A stretch of 64,000 bases of DNA from Candidatus Accumulibacter proximus (GCA_016709675.1 JADJMH010000034.1:329390-393389), one strand, 5' to 3'; positions 1 to 8,812 are shown, counted from the first letter of the stretch. Translations and numbers: made by a program. The notes: generated by a model not told the origin, from the letters alone.

Positions 1-110
1 GCCGGTGAAACTGACAACCTGACCAGTGGTAAATGGGGAACGCCCAGATGCGCAGTTTCTCGTAGGTCCGTAGCGGGAAATGGTTGATGTTGGTTTGTGT
101 GAGCCTCGTC

Positions 111-475
111 TCAGTTTCTTGCATGATCGGGCACTTCCGCGTTGGTTCGCGATTCATTGTCCGGCGTGGCCATACGCTCGACCGCTTGCCGGCAAACCGT
201 GAGGATCTGTTCGCAGAAAACCGGGTCGTCGACCGCGCCGGCCAGCGAAATGCCGCCGACAGACAAAGCCATGAAGGCGATCGTGTCGTCCAGGCGTGCC
301 GGATCGATCGGGCTACCGTCGTCGGGAGGAATGCAGATGGCGCGCAACGATTTGCGCAACTCTTCCTCGTAGACCCTTCTTGAAGCCAGGATTACTTCTC
401 GCCGCATCCGATGCGAGCGCGGCTAGCGCACAACTGTCGGCCAGGTCATCGCGATGCGCCATCGTCAAATCTTCT
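111..475 (-). pseudogene. TetR-family regulator, C-terminal remnant, frameshifted
   Basis: Two overlapping minus-strand frames together resemble the ligand-binding half of a TetR/AcrR repressor. The upstream frame carries HRDDLADSCALAALASDAAR, like the HRDxPxxGCxLxALAxDxAR stretch of that family. The downstream frame carries YEEELRKSL and then MALSVGGISLAGAVDDP, like the closing helices. The frame changes near 371-386. No helix-turn-helix N-terminus is found upstream, so the gene is both truncated and frameshifted. Recognition is by eye from family patterns; no ligand or target can be inferred. Confidence 0.55.
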
Positions 476-1063
476 GCTTGTGGTTGTGGGCGGACGTGGG
501 CAGGGGGCGAGCAACTGTGAGCGGTCATTCGGCGGGGGATGTTCATTTCCTTCCCAACTGACCGTTAAGCTACGGGAAGCAGTCAGCAGGTGTAGGATAA
601 CGTTGGTCGGTAGCCGGCCGCAAGCGGCCACTGATGTGGTCGAGAATTCCTGAGGCGGGGGTTGCGATCGCGCGCTCGGGCGAGATCCGACGTGAGCTGC
701 CGTGCCGCGGCAGCGGTAACCTGCGCAAATGGCAATCGATCGCTCGATGCGACAAGGACGATGCGGTTAACCTGGGCGGCTGCGGCTGAGAGGTGCGCGT
801 GGTGAAAGCATGCGCTCGCCGTTCGGCGCAGATCGCAGGTCGAAACATGTGCTGATTGGGTCCTGCAATGCCATGGGGTTCTGAAAACCATCTGGCCGGC
901 CTCCCACCAGCGGCGTGGCGGTGGGGGTTAAGGTGAGTCTGGGAACAAGCTCCAGGCACAGGAGGCCGCAGACGGAGTTCCGTTCGAATTGGAAGAGATC
1001 TAGAAGCGGACTCCGTCTCAGCGCGCGTTCTCCGAGGGAGACTTCAGCTGGAGAGGCTCCATC
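476..1063. other. Gene-poor stretch, nothing recognised
   Basis: About 590 bases lie between the TetR remnant and the next gene. Only short open frames without recognisable motifs occur on either strand, and I see no tRNA-like fold or strong terminator. A purine-rich GGAGAGG at 1050-1056 is the likely ribosome binding site of the gene that follows. Confidence 0.4.
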
Positions 1064-2725
1064 TTGACAATGATTCCCAACCGGCCCCCAGCGGACGAAC
1101 GCCAAGAAAGGCCCGCCGACACCATGACCGAATCGACTCGACTGCAGGTCGCTGCCATCGCGGCGCTGTATACCCTGTGGCTGCTGGTCTGGATCGTCCT
1201 CGGCGACGAGCCGGGCGGTCTGCGGCACCATCACTGGGATCAGGCGGCAGCCGCCGCCGTGGCCGCGGTGGCTGCGCTGTCCATGGCCTGGTCCACGGGC
1301 CGCCCCTATCGCGGCTTTCTTGCGCTGCACACCATAGCGTTCTTGTCGCTCGCGGGGTCGTGGCTGATCTACGCAGAGGGCTCAACACCCGCCGCCGACC
1401 AGGTGCCGCTCCCTGATCCCTATCTCCTTGCACTCGGGTCCGGGCTCTTGTCCGATGCCCTCTATGCGCTGTGCGCCTTCTCGATGCTGTGCGCGTGGAG
1501 CTATCTGGCCCTCGCGCTCTGGCATCGCCGCGCGTTGACACCGCAGACATTGGTCGTCTTCACGGTCCTGATGACCGGCCTGGGTGCGATCTTCACGGGC
1601 TTCTATACAACGCTTTATGCGACCAAGCTCGACACGCCACTGGGCCGGCTCGATGCCGCCACCGCCGTACTCGAATTCGCGGTCGTCGTCGCCGGCCTGC
1701 TGTGCGTGTTGCTCCGCGTGCCGGCACTCGTGGTTTGGACGCTCGTTGCGAGCGTCATCCTGATCGCTGGCGATATGGCCTACAGCATGGACGTCGTACC
1801 GCCAGTCATCGACGCTGTGTGGATGTTCGGCCAGTTGCTGTGGTTTGCTGCCATTATGGGCATGAGGCGTCGCGAAGCCTCAGAGAGGGCCCGAGCGGCA
1901 TCGGCCGGCGGCGAAACGGCCGATGCCGAGGGCCGCTCGGGCCTCTCGGGCATCCTCATCCTGCTGTCGCTGGGCTCGGCGCTGTTGTCGCCGCTGGTCT
2001 GGTTCGTGCCGAGCGCGGCGACATGGAAAGTCTTTTTCTCGGTGCTGTTCATCGTTGCGCTGATGGTGACGCTAGTCTGGATCACCGATCGCTTCGACGA
2101 TGCGGTGGCGTTCCTGCGCCGCTACGTGCAGCAGGTGCTGCGCTCGCGACTGCTGTCGGACGACTGGCGAGGGGCACCGCCGGGGATACGGAATGCGCTG
2201 CAATCGACTCGCTTGGGCACTTTGCTCGACGAGTTCCGCGGCGAAGCCACGCGGCTGAGGCGCGACGTGCTGTTCCTCGGGCGTGAGCGGCTGTACGGGC
2301 CGCCTCGCGAGCGCGCCGCTGGCTCGCCGGTGTGCTTCATCGTGATGCCCTTCGGACAGGAGTGGTCCGCCGACGTCCACCGCATCCTGGTCAAGGCCTG
2401 CGACGCGGCGGGCGCGCGCGCCGTACGCGGCGACAACCTGTTTACGCCTACCGACATCCTCGAGGACATCTGGCAGAGTATCCATGCCGCGGACTTCGTC
2501 ATTGCCGACATCACCGGGCGCAATCCCAACGTGCTGTACGAACTCGGGATCGCGCACACGCTGGCCAAACCCGTGCTCATCCTGTCGAGGCTGGCAAGCG
2601 ACATCCCGATCGACCTCGCCACCCGGCGCGTAACGCTGTACGGGCAGTCTGCCGGAGATTGGCGCGAAGACCTCGCGCACAAGATCCAGCCCGCGGTCGC
2701 GGCACTGGTTGGCGACTGCAGCTAG
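1064..2725 (+). CDS. Polytopic membrane protein with C-terminal nucleoside deoxyribosyltransferase/TIR-like domain
   Basis: This 553-residue protein has about nine hydrophobic segments between residues 27 and 345, a short cytoplasmic stretch, and a soluble Rossmann-like domain at about 421-550. That domain has CFIVMPFG (424-431) and ADFVIADITGRNPNVLYELG (477-496), the pattern of nucleoside 2-deoxyribosyltransferase-like and related TIR-like domains. In characterised relatives an acidic residue at the ELG position takes part in nucleotide or NAD cleavage; Glu493 is the candidate here. The inferred architecture is a membrane-anchored nucleotide-processing or sensing protein, possibly a defence effector, but substrate and role are unknown. 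TTG at 1064 lies 7 bases after GGAGAGG; ATG at 1070 is the alternative. The gene is convergent with the TIR-LCAT gene. Confidence 0.7.
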   Translation: MTMIPNRPPADERQERPADTMTESTRLQVAAIAALYTLWLLVWIVLGDEPGGLRHHHWDQAAAAAVAAVAALSMAWSTGRPYRGFLALHTIAFLSLAGSWLIYAEGSTPAADQVPLPDPYLLALGSGLLSDALYALCAFSMLCAWSYLALALWHRRALTPQTLVVFTVLMTGLGAIFTGFYTTLYATKLDTPLGRLDAATAVLEFAVVVAGLLCVLLRVPALVVWTLVASVILIAGDMAYSMDVVPPVIDAVWMFGQLLWFAAIMGMRRREASERARAASAGGETADAEGRSGLSGILILLSLGSALLSPLVWFVPSAATWKVFFSVLFIVALMVTLVWITDRFDDAVAFLRRYVQQVLRSRLLSDDWRGAPPGIRNALQSTRLGTLLDEFRGEATRLRRDVLFLGRERLYGPPRERAAGSPVCFIVMPFGQEWSADVHRILVKACDAAGARAVRGDNLFTPTDILEDIWQSIHAADFVIADITGRNPNVLYELGIAHTLAKPVLILSRLASDIPIDLATRRVTLYGQSAGDWREDLAHKIQPAVAALVGDCS

Positions 2726-2900
2726 AACGGGCAGGCAACGACTCGCGCCCCCTGATCACTTTGTCCAAGAAGTGAATCGCAGACTGTCAGGCTGCCTCGC
2801 AAGAAGTGGAGGAAAGCGGGTGCCTGCACCCGGTGTTTGAAGTTCGCCAGGGTCTTATCGCTCCAGCGTATCTTCGTGCCCCGGGCGAGCGCCTGAGCAG

Positions 2901-4472
2901 TTACCGGACAATTGCATTGAGCGCGTGCGACAGGACAGTTGTTCTGCCGTGAATGGCGAGGTCGACCACCGCCCTGCCGACCACCGGGCTGGCCAGCAGC
3001 GAATTGCCCGATTCACGGGCAACGTAGAGATTTTTCGGTCGCTCACGGGGGAAGTTGAGGTCGTACGGAGTCAGTCCGTCGCCCATCGACGTCGCAGCCT
3101 TTCTGATCGAACTGCCCTCGATCGTCATGTGCGCCAGCGTCGTCTTCGCGCTGCCGTAAACGTAGTGAATATCCTCGGAAGCGAGCGCGGCGGCCATCTC
3201 CTGACGCCTTTCCCGAGCCAACCGCAGCACGTCATCATCGACGTGCCATGCGGTGTTAGCCCAGTAGTCCGGGTTCAGAAGGTCCTGCTCCGGACCCTTT
3301 GGCAGCAGTTCCCATAGGCCGGGATAGCCCCGGAAGATATCCGTCACCTGCCGGCTGGTATGCCGTAGGTCTAGCATGGCCAGTTTCCTGAGTAGCGCGG
3401 ACGAGCCGGTCAGCATCTCGGCAGCGTCATAGGTCCCGTTTTCCGCTGCACCCAGGAAGATGAGCTGGGCACCGCGGATCCGGCATTCCAGCCAGAGGTC
3501 CGGGTGGTAGGCCGCCAGGGCACGCACGAGAAAATTGCCCGACCCGTGCGCCATGAAAACGGGGCTCACCGCATCCCGTCCTGCCAGGAGGGATTCGGTG
3601 AGCCGGGCGAGGGACCGGACGCTGTCCCGGAACGAAAGCCGCCAGTCGTAGGGGCAAGGCACGACTGGCAGGGACAGCCGCGTCTGTTCGATGAAGGAGC
3701 CATATACGGATCCGACGGGCGAGACGGCCTCGACGCCCCCGCTTCCGATCCGCAACTGTCCAATTCCGCCGGACATCAGTTTCATGATATTCAGCCAGAC
3801 GAGCGCGCCGTTCCTTGCCAGCGAGGACCCAAGAAGCGTTGGGATCAGGACCAGTGGGCGGTATGCCGCCTCCGATTCGTCGCGCAGGGTCCAGGCAGGC
3901 AGCTTCAGGCTCTGCGGCAGCGCCTCGCCGGCCCGGACGTCGTGCATCAACAGGTCTTCACGCCCGGAGACTAGGGTACCTGCTTCGTGGGCGATGACCC
4001 GCGTGGTGCGGGGCGTCATCTTCTCGACCACGATCATGCCGGAGGACAGGATTTCGTTCAGCCCCTTCCATCCGAACGCAATCTTCTTTGTGTCGGATGC
4101 AAGGATAAGCAGGGCCTCGCGCGAACGATCCAAATACTGGATGTTTTCAAACGCCTTGGGCAGGGGCGTGTCGTCGAGCTTGATAATCTGAAAATAGCTG
4201 TCGTCGTCGCGCTGGGCGCGAATCCTGAGCGCCTCTGCACATTCGTTACGGACCCAATCGGACTCGGCGCTGAACCTCGACCAGAACAGGATGAAGCGGC
4301 TGGCATTACAGACCGCCTTGAGCAACGTGTCCGGCCAGTCGGCCCCGGTCCTCATGCTCTGGAAGTCCAGGAACACGTCGATCCCGCCGAGCCGCATGGT
4401 GTCCGCCTCCCACGCCACGGTGGGCAAGTCCTCGTGGGCGTAGGAGACGAAAACCTTGGGCGGATCATTCAT
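2901..4472 (-). CDS. TIR domain fused to LCAT-like alpha/beta-hydrolase domain
   Basis: This is a 523-residue two-domain protein. Residues 5-125 are a TIR_2-type domain with FVSYAHED at 8-15 and SDWVRNE at 71-77. Glu77 sits where bacterial TIR NADases place the catalytic glutamate. Residues about 205-515 resemble lecithin:cholesterol acyltransferase-type hydrolases: LVLIPTLLGS near 208-217, PYDWR at 275-279, a nucleophile-elbow position reading AHGSGN (309-314), and GDGLTP at 465-470 matching the family GDGTVP motif. Aligned to the usual GHSxGG elbow, glycine occupies the catalytic serine position, so hydrolase activity is doubtful. The ATG overlaps the stop of the caspase remnant (ATGA), so the two were translationally coupled. 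The likely role is an immune-type effector; this is inference. Confidence 0.75.
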   Translation of the reverse strand: MNDPPKVFVSYAHEDLPTVAWEADTMRLGGIDVFLDFQSMRTGADWPDTLLKAVCNASRFILFWSRFSAESDWVRNECAEALRIRAQRDDDSYFQIIKLDDTPLPKAFENIQYLDRSREALLILASDTKKIAFGWKGLNEILSSGMIVVEKMTPRTTRVIAHEAGTLVSGREDLLMHDVRAGEALPQSLKLPAWTLRDESEAAYRPLVLIPTLLGSSLARNGALVWLNIMKLMSGGIGQLRIGSGGVEAVSPVGSVYGSFIEQTRLSLPVVPCPYDWRLSFRDSVRSLARLTESLLAGRDAVSPVFMAHGSGNFLVRALAAYHPDLWLECRIRGAQLIFLGAAENGTYDAAEMLTGSSALLRKLAMLDLRHTSRQVTDIFRGYPGLWELLPKGPEQDLLNPDYWANTAWHVDDDVLRLARERRQEMAAALASEDIHYVYGSAKTTLAHMTIEGSSIRKAATSMGDGLTPYDLNFPRERPKNLYVARESGNSLLASPVVGRAVVDLAIHGRTTVLSHALNAIVR

Positions 4473-4851
4473 TGCCTAGGCACTAGCGGGAAGGTCTGTC
4501 CGTCGAAGTTGCCGAACGGGAACAGCTCATTGCGCCACTTGCGTAGCGCAATGTCGGGAACGCGTTTCTCGACGTGGTCAGCGAGCTCGCGTGCGGCGAC
4601 GAAACCGTCGCCACAGTCAGCCTGGCCGGCGAGGCCTTCGAGCAGCGCCAAGGTGAAGACGCCGTGGCCGTCCTCGCCTTCCAGCGCCATCCGCTCATCG
4701 GCAGTGGCGACGATGATCGCCTGCACGCTGTAGTCCAGCAAGGCGTTCGAGCGCGTCCTTCTCGTCGATGCTGCGGCCACCATCGCCGCCGATCGAGCGA
4801 AAAGCCGGGGTAACGTCCGGAAGAACCCATCGGCAGCTATCCAGTTGCTAG
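4469..4851 (-). pseudogene. Caspase-like peptidase (C14), 5'-truncated and frameshifted remnant
   Basis: Only the C-terminal part of a caspase/metacaspase-like peptidase remains. After an in-frame stop, one frame begins QLDSCRW, resembling the catalytic-cysteine strand (LD[ST]C) with codons near 4833-4841, and runs to DEKDALERL. Near 4736-4745 the homology moves to another frame with LEGEDGHGVFTLALLEGL, AARELADHVEKRVP and FGNFDGQTFPLV, the usual end of WD40-associated caspase proteins. The catalytic-histidine half is absent, and the remnant starts about 50 bases from the 3' end of tRNA-Cys. Its stop overlaps the start of the TIR-LCAT gene by four bases, implying a former operon. No activity is expected. 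Confidence 0.7.
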
Positions 4852-4900
4852 CCCGGACCAACCACTGCCTTGGTTTCGGTAGCTGGCTTCTTGAATTATT

Positions 4901-4974
4901 TGGAGGCGCGAGCGGGAGTCGAACCCACCTACACGGATTTGCAATCCGGTGCATAACCGCTTTGCTATCGCGCC
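4901..4974 (-). tRNA. tRNA-Cys (GCA)
   Basis: A complete cloverleaf with the anticodon GCA in the context TTGCAAA. The acceptor GGCGCGA pairs with TCGCGCC, the T-loop GGTTCGACTCC is present, and CCA is encoded. It lies downstream of tRNA-Gly, pgsA and uvrC on the same strand. Its 3' end borders the accessory block and may have been an integration site. Confidence 0.95.
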
Positions 4975-5038
4975 GCGCCTACCTGACGACAGGTAGTGCC
5001 ATTGATCCCGCAAAGCCCGGCTGGCTGAGCAGAAAGGG

Positions 5039-5114
5039 TGGAGCGGGAAAAGAGTCTCGAACTCTCGACCTATACCTTGGCAAGGTATCGCTCTACCAAC
5101 TGAGCTATTCCCGC
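5039..5114 (-). tRNA. tRNA-Gly (GCC)
   Basis: A complete cloverleaf with anticodon GCC (CTTGCCAAG loop), D-arm AGCTCAGTTGGTAGAGC, T-arm GTTCGAGAC and encoded CCA. The acceptor GCGGGAA pairs with TTCCCGC. It is probably processed from a uvrC-pgsA-tRNA transcript, an arrangement common in proteobacteria. Confidence 0.96.
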
Positions 5115-5184
5115 GTGAAGCGAGTGCGCATTATAAAGGCCTGCCCATGGCTGTCAACGCCTTCCTGTGCCCGGGAGCATCCGA

Positions 5185-5763
5185 TCAACGATTGCGGTCC
5201 TCTTCAATCAGGTAGGGCCACGCCATCCGCATGTAATAGCCCATTGACCAGAGGGTCAGTACGGCAGCCACGTAGATCAGCCAAGTGCCGACCTGAAAGA
5301 CATCAACCCCGCTCAGTGGCGCGTAATAGAGCAGCATGGGTATGGCAATCATCTGTGCCGTGGTCTTGATCTTGCCAATCATCGATACGGCAACGCTCTT
5401 GTGGGCACCAATCCGAGCCATCCACTCACGCAAGGCGGAGATCGTGATTTCCCGGCCAATGATGATCGTGGCGAGAATTCCGTCGAGTCGGCCCAGTTGT
5501 ACCAGGACGATCAATGCTGCGGCGACCATCAGCTTGTCAGCGACCGGGTCAAGAAAGGCCCCAAAGGCCGACGTCTGCTGCCAGCGCCGCGCGAGATAAC
5601 CGTCAAGCCAGTCGGTCACCGCAGCGACAACGAAAATCAACGTCGCCGCGAGGTCGCGCCCGATGCCCTGGACCCATGCTTCGGGAACGTAATAGACGGC
5701 AATCAGCAGCGGGATCAGGATGATCCGCAGCCAAGTCAGCAGAATCGGTATGTTCAGTGGCAT
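5185..5763 (-). CDS. pgsA: CDP-diacylglycerol--glycerol-3-phosphate 3-phosphatidyltransferase
   Basis: PgsA makes phosphatidylglycerol-phosphate from CDP-diacylglycerol and glycerol-3-phosphate at the inner membrane, the committed step to phosphatidylglycerol and cardiolipin. The 192-residue protein has about four hydrophobic segments and the CDP-alcohol phosphatidyltransferase signature DGYLARR...GAFLDPVADK (DGx2ARx8Gx3Dx3D). The ATG at 5763 overlaps the uvrC stop (TGATG), so ATG is preferred over an in-frame TTG one codon upstream. Two tRNA genes follow on the same strand. Confidence 0.95.
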   Translation of the reverse strand: MPLNIPILLTWLRIILIPLLIAVYYVPEAWVQGIGRDLAATLIFVVAAVTDWLDGYLARRWQQTSAFGAFLDPVADKLMVAAALIVLVQLGRLDGILATIIIGREITISALREWMARIGAHKSVAVSMIGKIKTTAQMIAIPMLLYYAPLSGVDVFQVGTWLIYVAAVLTLWSMGYYMRMAWPYLIEEDRNR

Positions 5764-7577
5764 CAATGCAAAGCCGTATAAATCTTCTCGGCCAGCTCCC
5801 GACTGATTCCAGGAACTGCTGTCAGTTGGTCAACACCGGCATCCGAAATTCCCTGCAAACCGCCAAAGCGAGAGATCAGCGCCTTGCGCCGCTTGGGTCC
5901 GATGCCACTGATCTCTTCCAGGCGTGACCTTCGTCCCGCCTTGCCACGCCGGGCGCGATGTCCGGAAACTGCAAAGCGATGCGCTTCATCACGAACTTCC
6001 TGAATCAGATGCAGTGCGGGATCCTCTGGGGCCAATTGTAACGGCTCCCGGCCATCCGCGAAAAACAGTGTTTCCAGACCCGGTTTGCGCGCTTCTCCCT
6101 TGGCGACGCCGAGGAGTGGCAGGTGAGCGAGGCCCAGATCCTCGAGCGCCGAGGCGGCCGCACTTACCTGGCCGCTGCCACCATCGATCAGGACCAGGGT
6201 GGGCGTGACACCGTCACCGGTGAGCAGCTTTTCGTAGCGGCGCTGGACCGCCTGCCGTATCGCGGCGTAATCGTCACCTGGCTGGATGTCCTGAATGTTG
6301 AACCGGCGATACTCTGACTTGCGCATGCCGCCCTGATAGACAACGCAAGCCGCCACGGTCGACTCGCCCTGCGTGTGACTGATGTCGAAACACTCGATCC
6401 GCGTTTCCTTGCCTTCCTCGATGTCGAGCGCGAGGGTGTGGCACAGCGCTTCAATCCGCTCGCCCTGCCGTGACAGGGTACTGCGCCGTGCGGTGATGGC
6501 CAGACGTGCGTTCTGTTCAGCCATCTCGACCCAGACGCGCTGCATGGAGAACCTGGCCTCGCCAACCTTGACCGGCTGCGCGGCCAGTTCGCTAAGTGAA
6601 TCGGCGATCTCGCCATCGGCGAGCGGCAAGTTGACCAGGATCCGCGGCGGTATCGGGTGTGCGAGATAATGCTGCCAGAGGAAAGCGGTTAACGCCTCCA
6701 GCGCTGACGAATCAGCGCCATTGGCAGGAAACTGGGGTCGATCCCCGAGGTGGCGGCCGCCACGAACCATCGCCAGGTTGACGCAGAGCAGGCCGCCATC
6801 TTCAATCGCCGCCACGATGTCCACATCGCCATCCTTACCGCTTTCCACGTACTGCCTTTCCTGCACCTGCCGCAAGGACTGGATCTGGTCGCGATAGACG
6901 GCTGCCTGCTCGAAAGCGAGTTTCTCTGCGGCCTGATCCATCGCTGCTGTCAGGCTGCCGATCACGTCCTTTTGCCGGCCCTGGAGAAACATCGTCGCCA
7001 TCTCGACATCCAGCGCATATTGGGCCGGCTCGATGAGTCCGACGCAGGGTCCTGAGCAGCGCTTGATCTGGTGCAGCAGACACGGCCGCGAACGGTTGTT
7101 GAATACCGAGTTCTCGCAGGTGCGCAGATGAAACATCTTCTGCAGCAGATGGATGCTTTCGCGCACCGCTACGGACGATGGAAACGGACCGAAGTAATCG
7201 GCCCGTCTGTCGGTGGCGCCCCGGAAAAAAGCCAGCCGCGGGTAGCTGTCCTGGGTCAGAACGATATAGGGGTAGGACTTGTCATCACGGAAGAGGATAT
7301 TGTAGCGGGGTGACAGGCGCTTGATCAGATTGTTTTCAAGCAGCAGTGCCTCGGCCTCGGAGCGCGTCACCGTCGTTTCGATCCTGGCGATCTGCGCCAC
7401 CATCAGCGCGATGCGCGGACTTGGGTGGCTCTCGCGAAAGTATGAAGCGAGCCGTTTCCTCAGGTTCTTGGCCTTGCCGACGTAGAGCACCTGGTCGTCA
7501 CCACCGAGCATGCGATAGACCCCGGGGAACTCGGTCAGGGTGGCAAGCAGGGATTTGGCATCGAATGGTTCGCTCAA
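5763..7577 (-). CDS. uvrC: Excinuclease ABC subunit C
   Basis: UvrC cuts the damaged strand on both sides of lesions found by UvrA2B in nucleotide excision repair. From TTG at 7577, preceded by GGAGAG at good spacing, the product is 604 residues, near the E. coli length of 610. It has an N-terminal GIY-YIG nuclease domain (PGVYRM...VLYVGKAKNLRKR, about 17-95), a UVR motif (AAEKLAFEQAAVYRDQI, about 200), an RNase H-like C-terminal nuclease core, and tandem helix-hairpin-helix motifs at the end (GIGPKRRKAL, AVPGISRELA). Longer in-frame starts up to 7679 would add an unconserved N-terminus. Confidence 0.96.
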   Translation of the reverse strand: MSEPFDAKSLLATLTEFPGVYRMLGGDDQVLYVGKAKNLRKRLASYFRESHPSPRIALMVAQIARIETTVTRSEAEALLLENNLIKRLSPRYNILFRDDKSYPYIVLTQDSYPRLAFFRGATDRRADYFGPFPSSVAVRESIHLLQKMFHLRTCENSVFNNRSRPCLLHQIKRCSGPCVGLIEPAQYALDVEMATMFLQGRQKDVIGSLTAAMDQAAEKLAFEQAAVYRDQIQSLRQVQERQYVESGKDGDVDIVAAIEDGGLLCVNLAMVRGGRHLGDRPQFPANGADSSALEALTAFLWQHYLAHPIPPRILVNLPLADGEIADSLSELAAQPVKVGEARFSMQRVWVEMAEQNARLAITARRSTLSRQGERIEALCHTLALDIEEGKETRIECFDISHTQGESTVAACVVYQGGMRKSEYRRFNIQDIQPGDDYAAIRQAVQRRYEKLLTGDGVTPTLVLIDGGSGQVSAAASALEDLGLAHLPLLGVAKGEARKPGLETLFFADGREPLQLAPEDPALHLIQEVRDEAHRFAVSGHRARRGKAGRRSRLEEISGIGPKRRKALISRFGGLQGISDAGVDQLTAVPGISRELAEKIYTALH

Positions 7578-7624
7578 AGGTTCTCTCCTCAGCGTTCCCG
7601 GCAGCCGTCGGCTGACGTAGGATA

Positions 7625-8812
7625 GTGATTTCGATCTTATCATGCCCATCCACACCGTCCGTGCCAGCCACTGCCCCACGACCCGACTGGGATGTCTTCT
7701 GCAAGGTCGTCGACAACCTCGGCGATATCGGTGTTTGCTGGCGGCTCGCGCGGCAAATGGCGGCCGAGTACGCGTTGCGTGTGCGCCTTTGGGTCGACGA
7801 CCTGGACAGCTTCAGGCTGCTTTGCCCGCAACTGGATCCGTCGCTGCTGATCCAGCGGCTGCAGGGAGTCGAGGTTCGCCGCTGGGATGGTCGTTTTCTG
7901 CCGGTGACTCCGGCGCGGAGCGTGCTGGAAACCTTTGCCTGCCGGATTCCGGACGCCTTCGTCGAGCAGATGGCGCAACTGACGCCGCCTCCGGTGTGGA
8001 TCAATCTGGACTATCTGAGTGCCGAGGGGTGGGTGGCCCGCTTTCATGGGCAGCCTTCACCGCACCCGTACCTGCCACTCGTCAAGTATTTCTTCTTTCC
8101 CGGCTTCACGGCCGATACCGGCGGTCTGCTGCGCGAGCAAGACCTGCGCGCCGGGCGGGGAGAGTTCATCGCCAGCGCCGACTTGCAGTGCGAGTGGTGG
8201 CGCCAATTCGGTTTTGCACTGCCGCTCCCCGGCACGCTCCTGATCTCCCTGTTTGCCTATGACAACCCGGCGATCAGCGACCTGCTACAGGCTTGGGAAG
8301 TCTCCGATCGGCCCGTTTGTTGTCTGGCGCCGTGGCCATGCCGGCTACCGGCGATCGAGGCGCGTGCCGGGCGACCGCTCCGGGCGGGTGACATCGTGCG
8401 CTGCGGGGCGTTGGAGATCCGCCTGCTGCCATTCGTCGAACAAAGCCGCTATGACCGGATGTTGTGGCTTTGCGACCTGAACTTCGTCCGCGGCGAGGAT
8501 TCCTTCGTGCGCGCTCAATGGGCGGGGCGGCCACTCGTCTGGCAGATCTACCCGCAGGCGGACGGCGCACATTTGGTCAAACTCGATGCCTTCTTGCGGC
8601 TTTATTGCGCTGTGCTGCCGCAGACAACAGTCGCTCTACTGCGTCAATTCTGGCAGGCCTGGAATGCCGGACGGGTCGAAAGGGCGCTCTGGACCAGGCT
8701 GGCTGCCGGGTTGCCGGGGCTGCACGAACACGCGATGCGCTGGGACAAGGAGCTCGCGCTGCAGGATGATCTGCTCAGCCGGCTGCTGCGCTTCAGCTCT
8801 TCCAAGCTATAA
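7625..8812 (+). CDS. earP: EF-P arginine rhamnosyltransferase EarP
   Basis: EarP transfers rhamnose from dTDP-rhamnose to a conserved arginine of elongation factor P, activating it for rescue of polyproline-stalled ribosomes. The protein has the family start WDVFCKVVDNLGDIGVCWRL and the C-terminal donor-binding region NFVRGEDSFVRAQWAGRP followed by WQIYPQADGAHLVKLDAF. GTG at 7625 gives 395 residues; GTG at 7661 in the same frame would give 383 and fits family starts well. efp follows 37 bases downstream, the usual pairing. The gene diverges from uvrC. Confidence 0.93.
   Translation: MISILSCPSTPSVPATAPRPDWDVFCKVVDNLGDIGVCWRLARQMAAEYALRVRLWVDDLDSFRLLCPQLDPSLLIQRLQGVEVRRWDGRFLPVTPARSVLETFACRIPDAFVEQMAQLTPPPVWINLDYLSAEGWVARFHGQPSPHPYLPLVKYFFFPGFTADTGGLLREQDLRAGRGEFIASADLQCEWWRQFGFALPLPGTLLISLFAYDNPAISDLLQAWEVSDRPVCCLAPWPCRLPAIEARAGRPLRAGDIVRCGALEIRLLPFVEQSRYDRMLWLCDLNFVRGEDSFVRAQWAGRPLVWQIYPQADGAHLVKLDAFLRLYCAVLPQTTVALLRQFWQAWNAGRVERALWTRLAAGLPGLHEHAMRWDKELALQDDLLSRLLRFSSSKL

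Noticed and set aside
1..4900. A second copy of the tRNA-Cys end that would mark an integrated element
   Set aside because: I looked for a repeat of the tRNA-Cys 3' sequence across the accessory block and did not see one; no integrase gene is present either.
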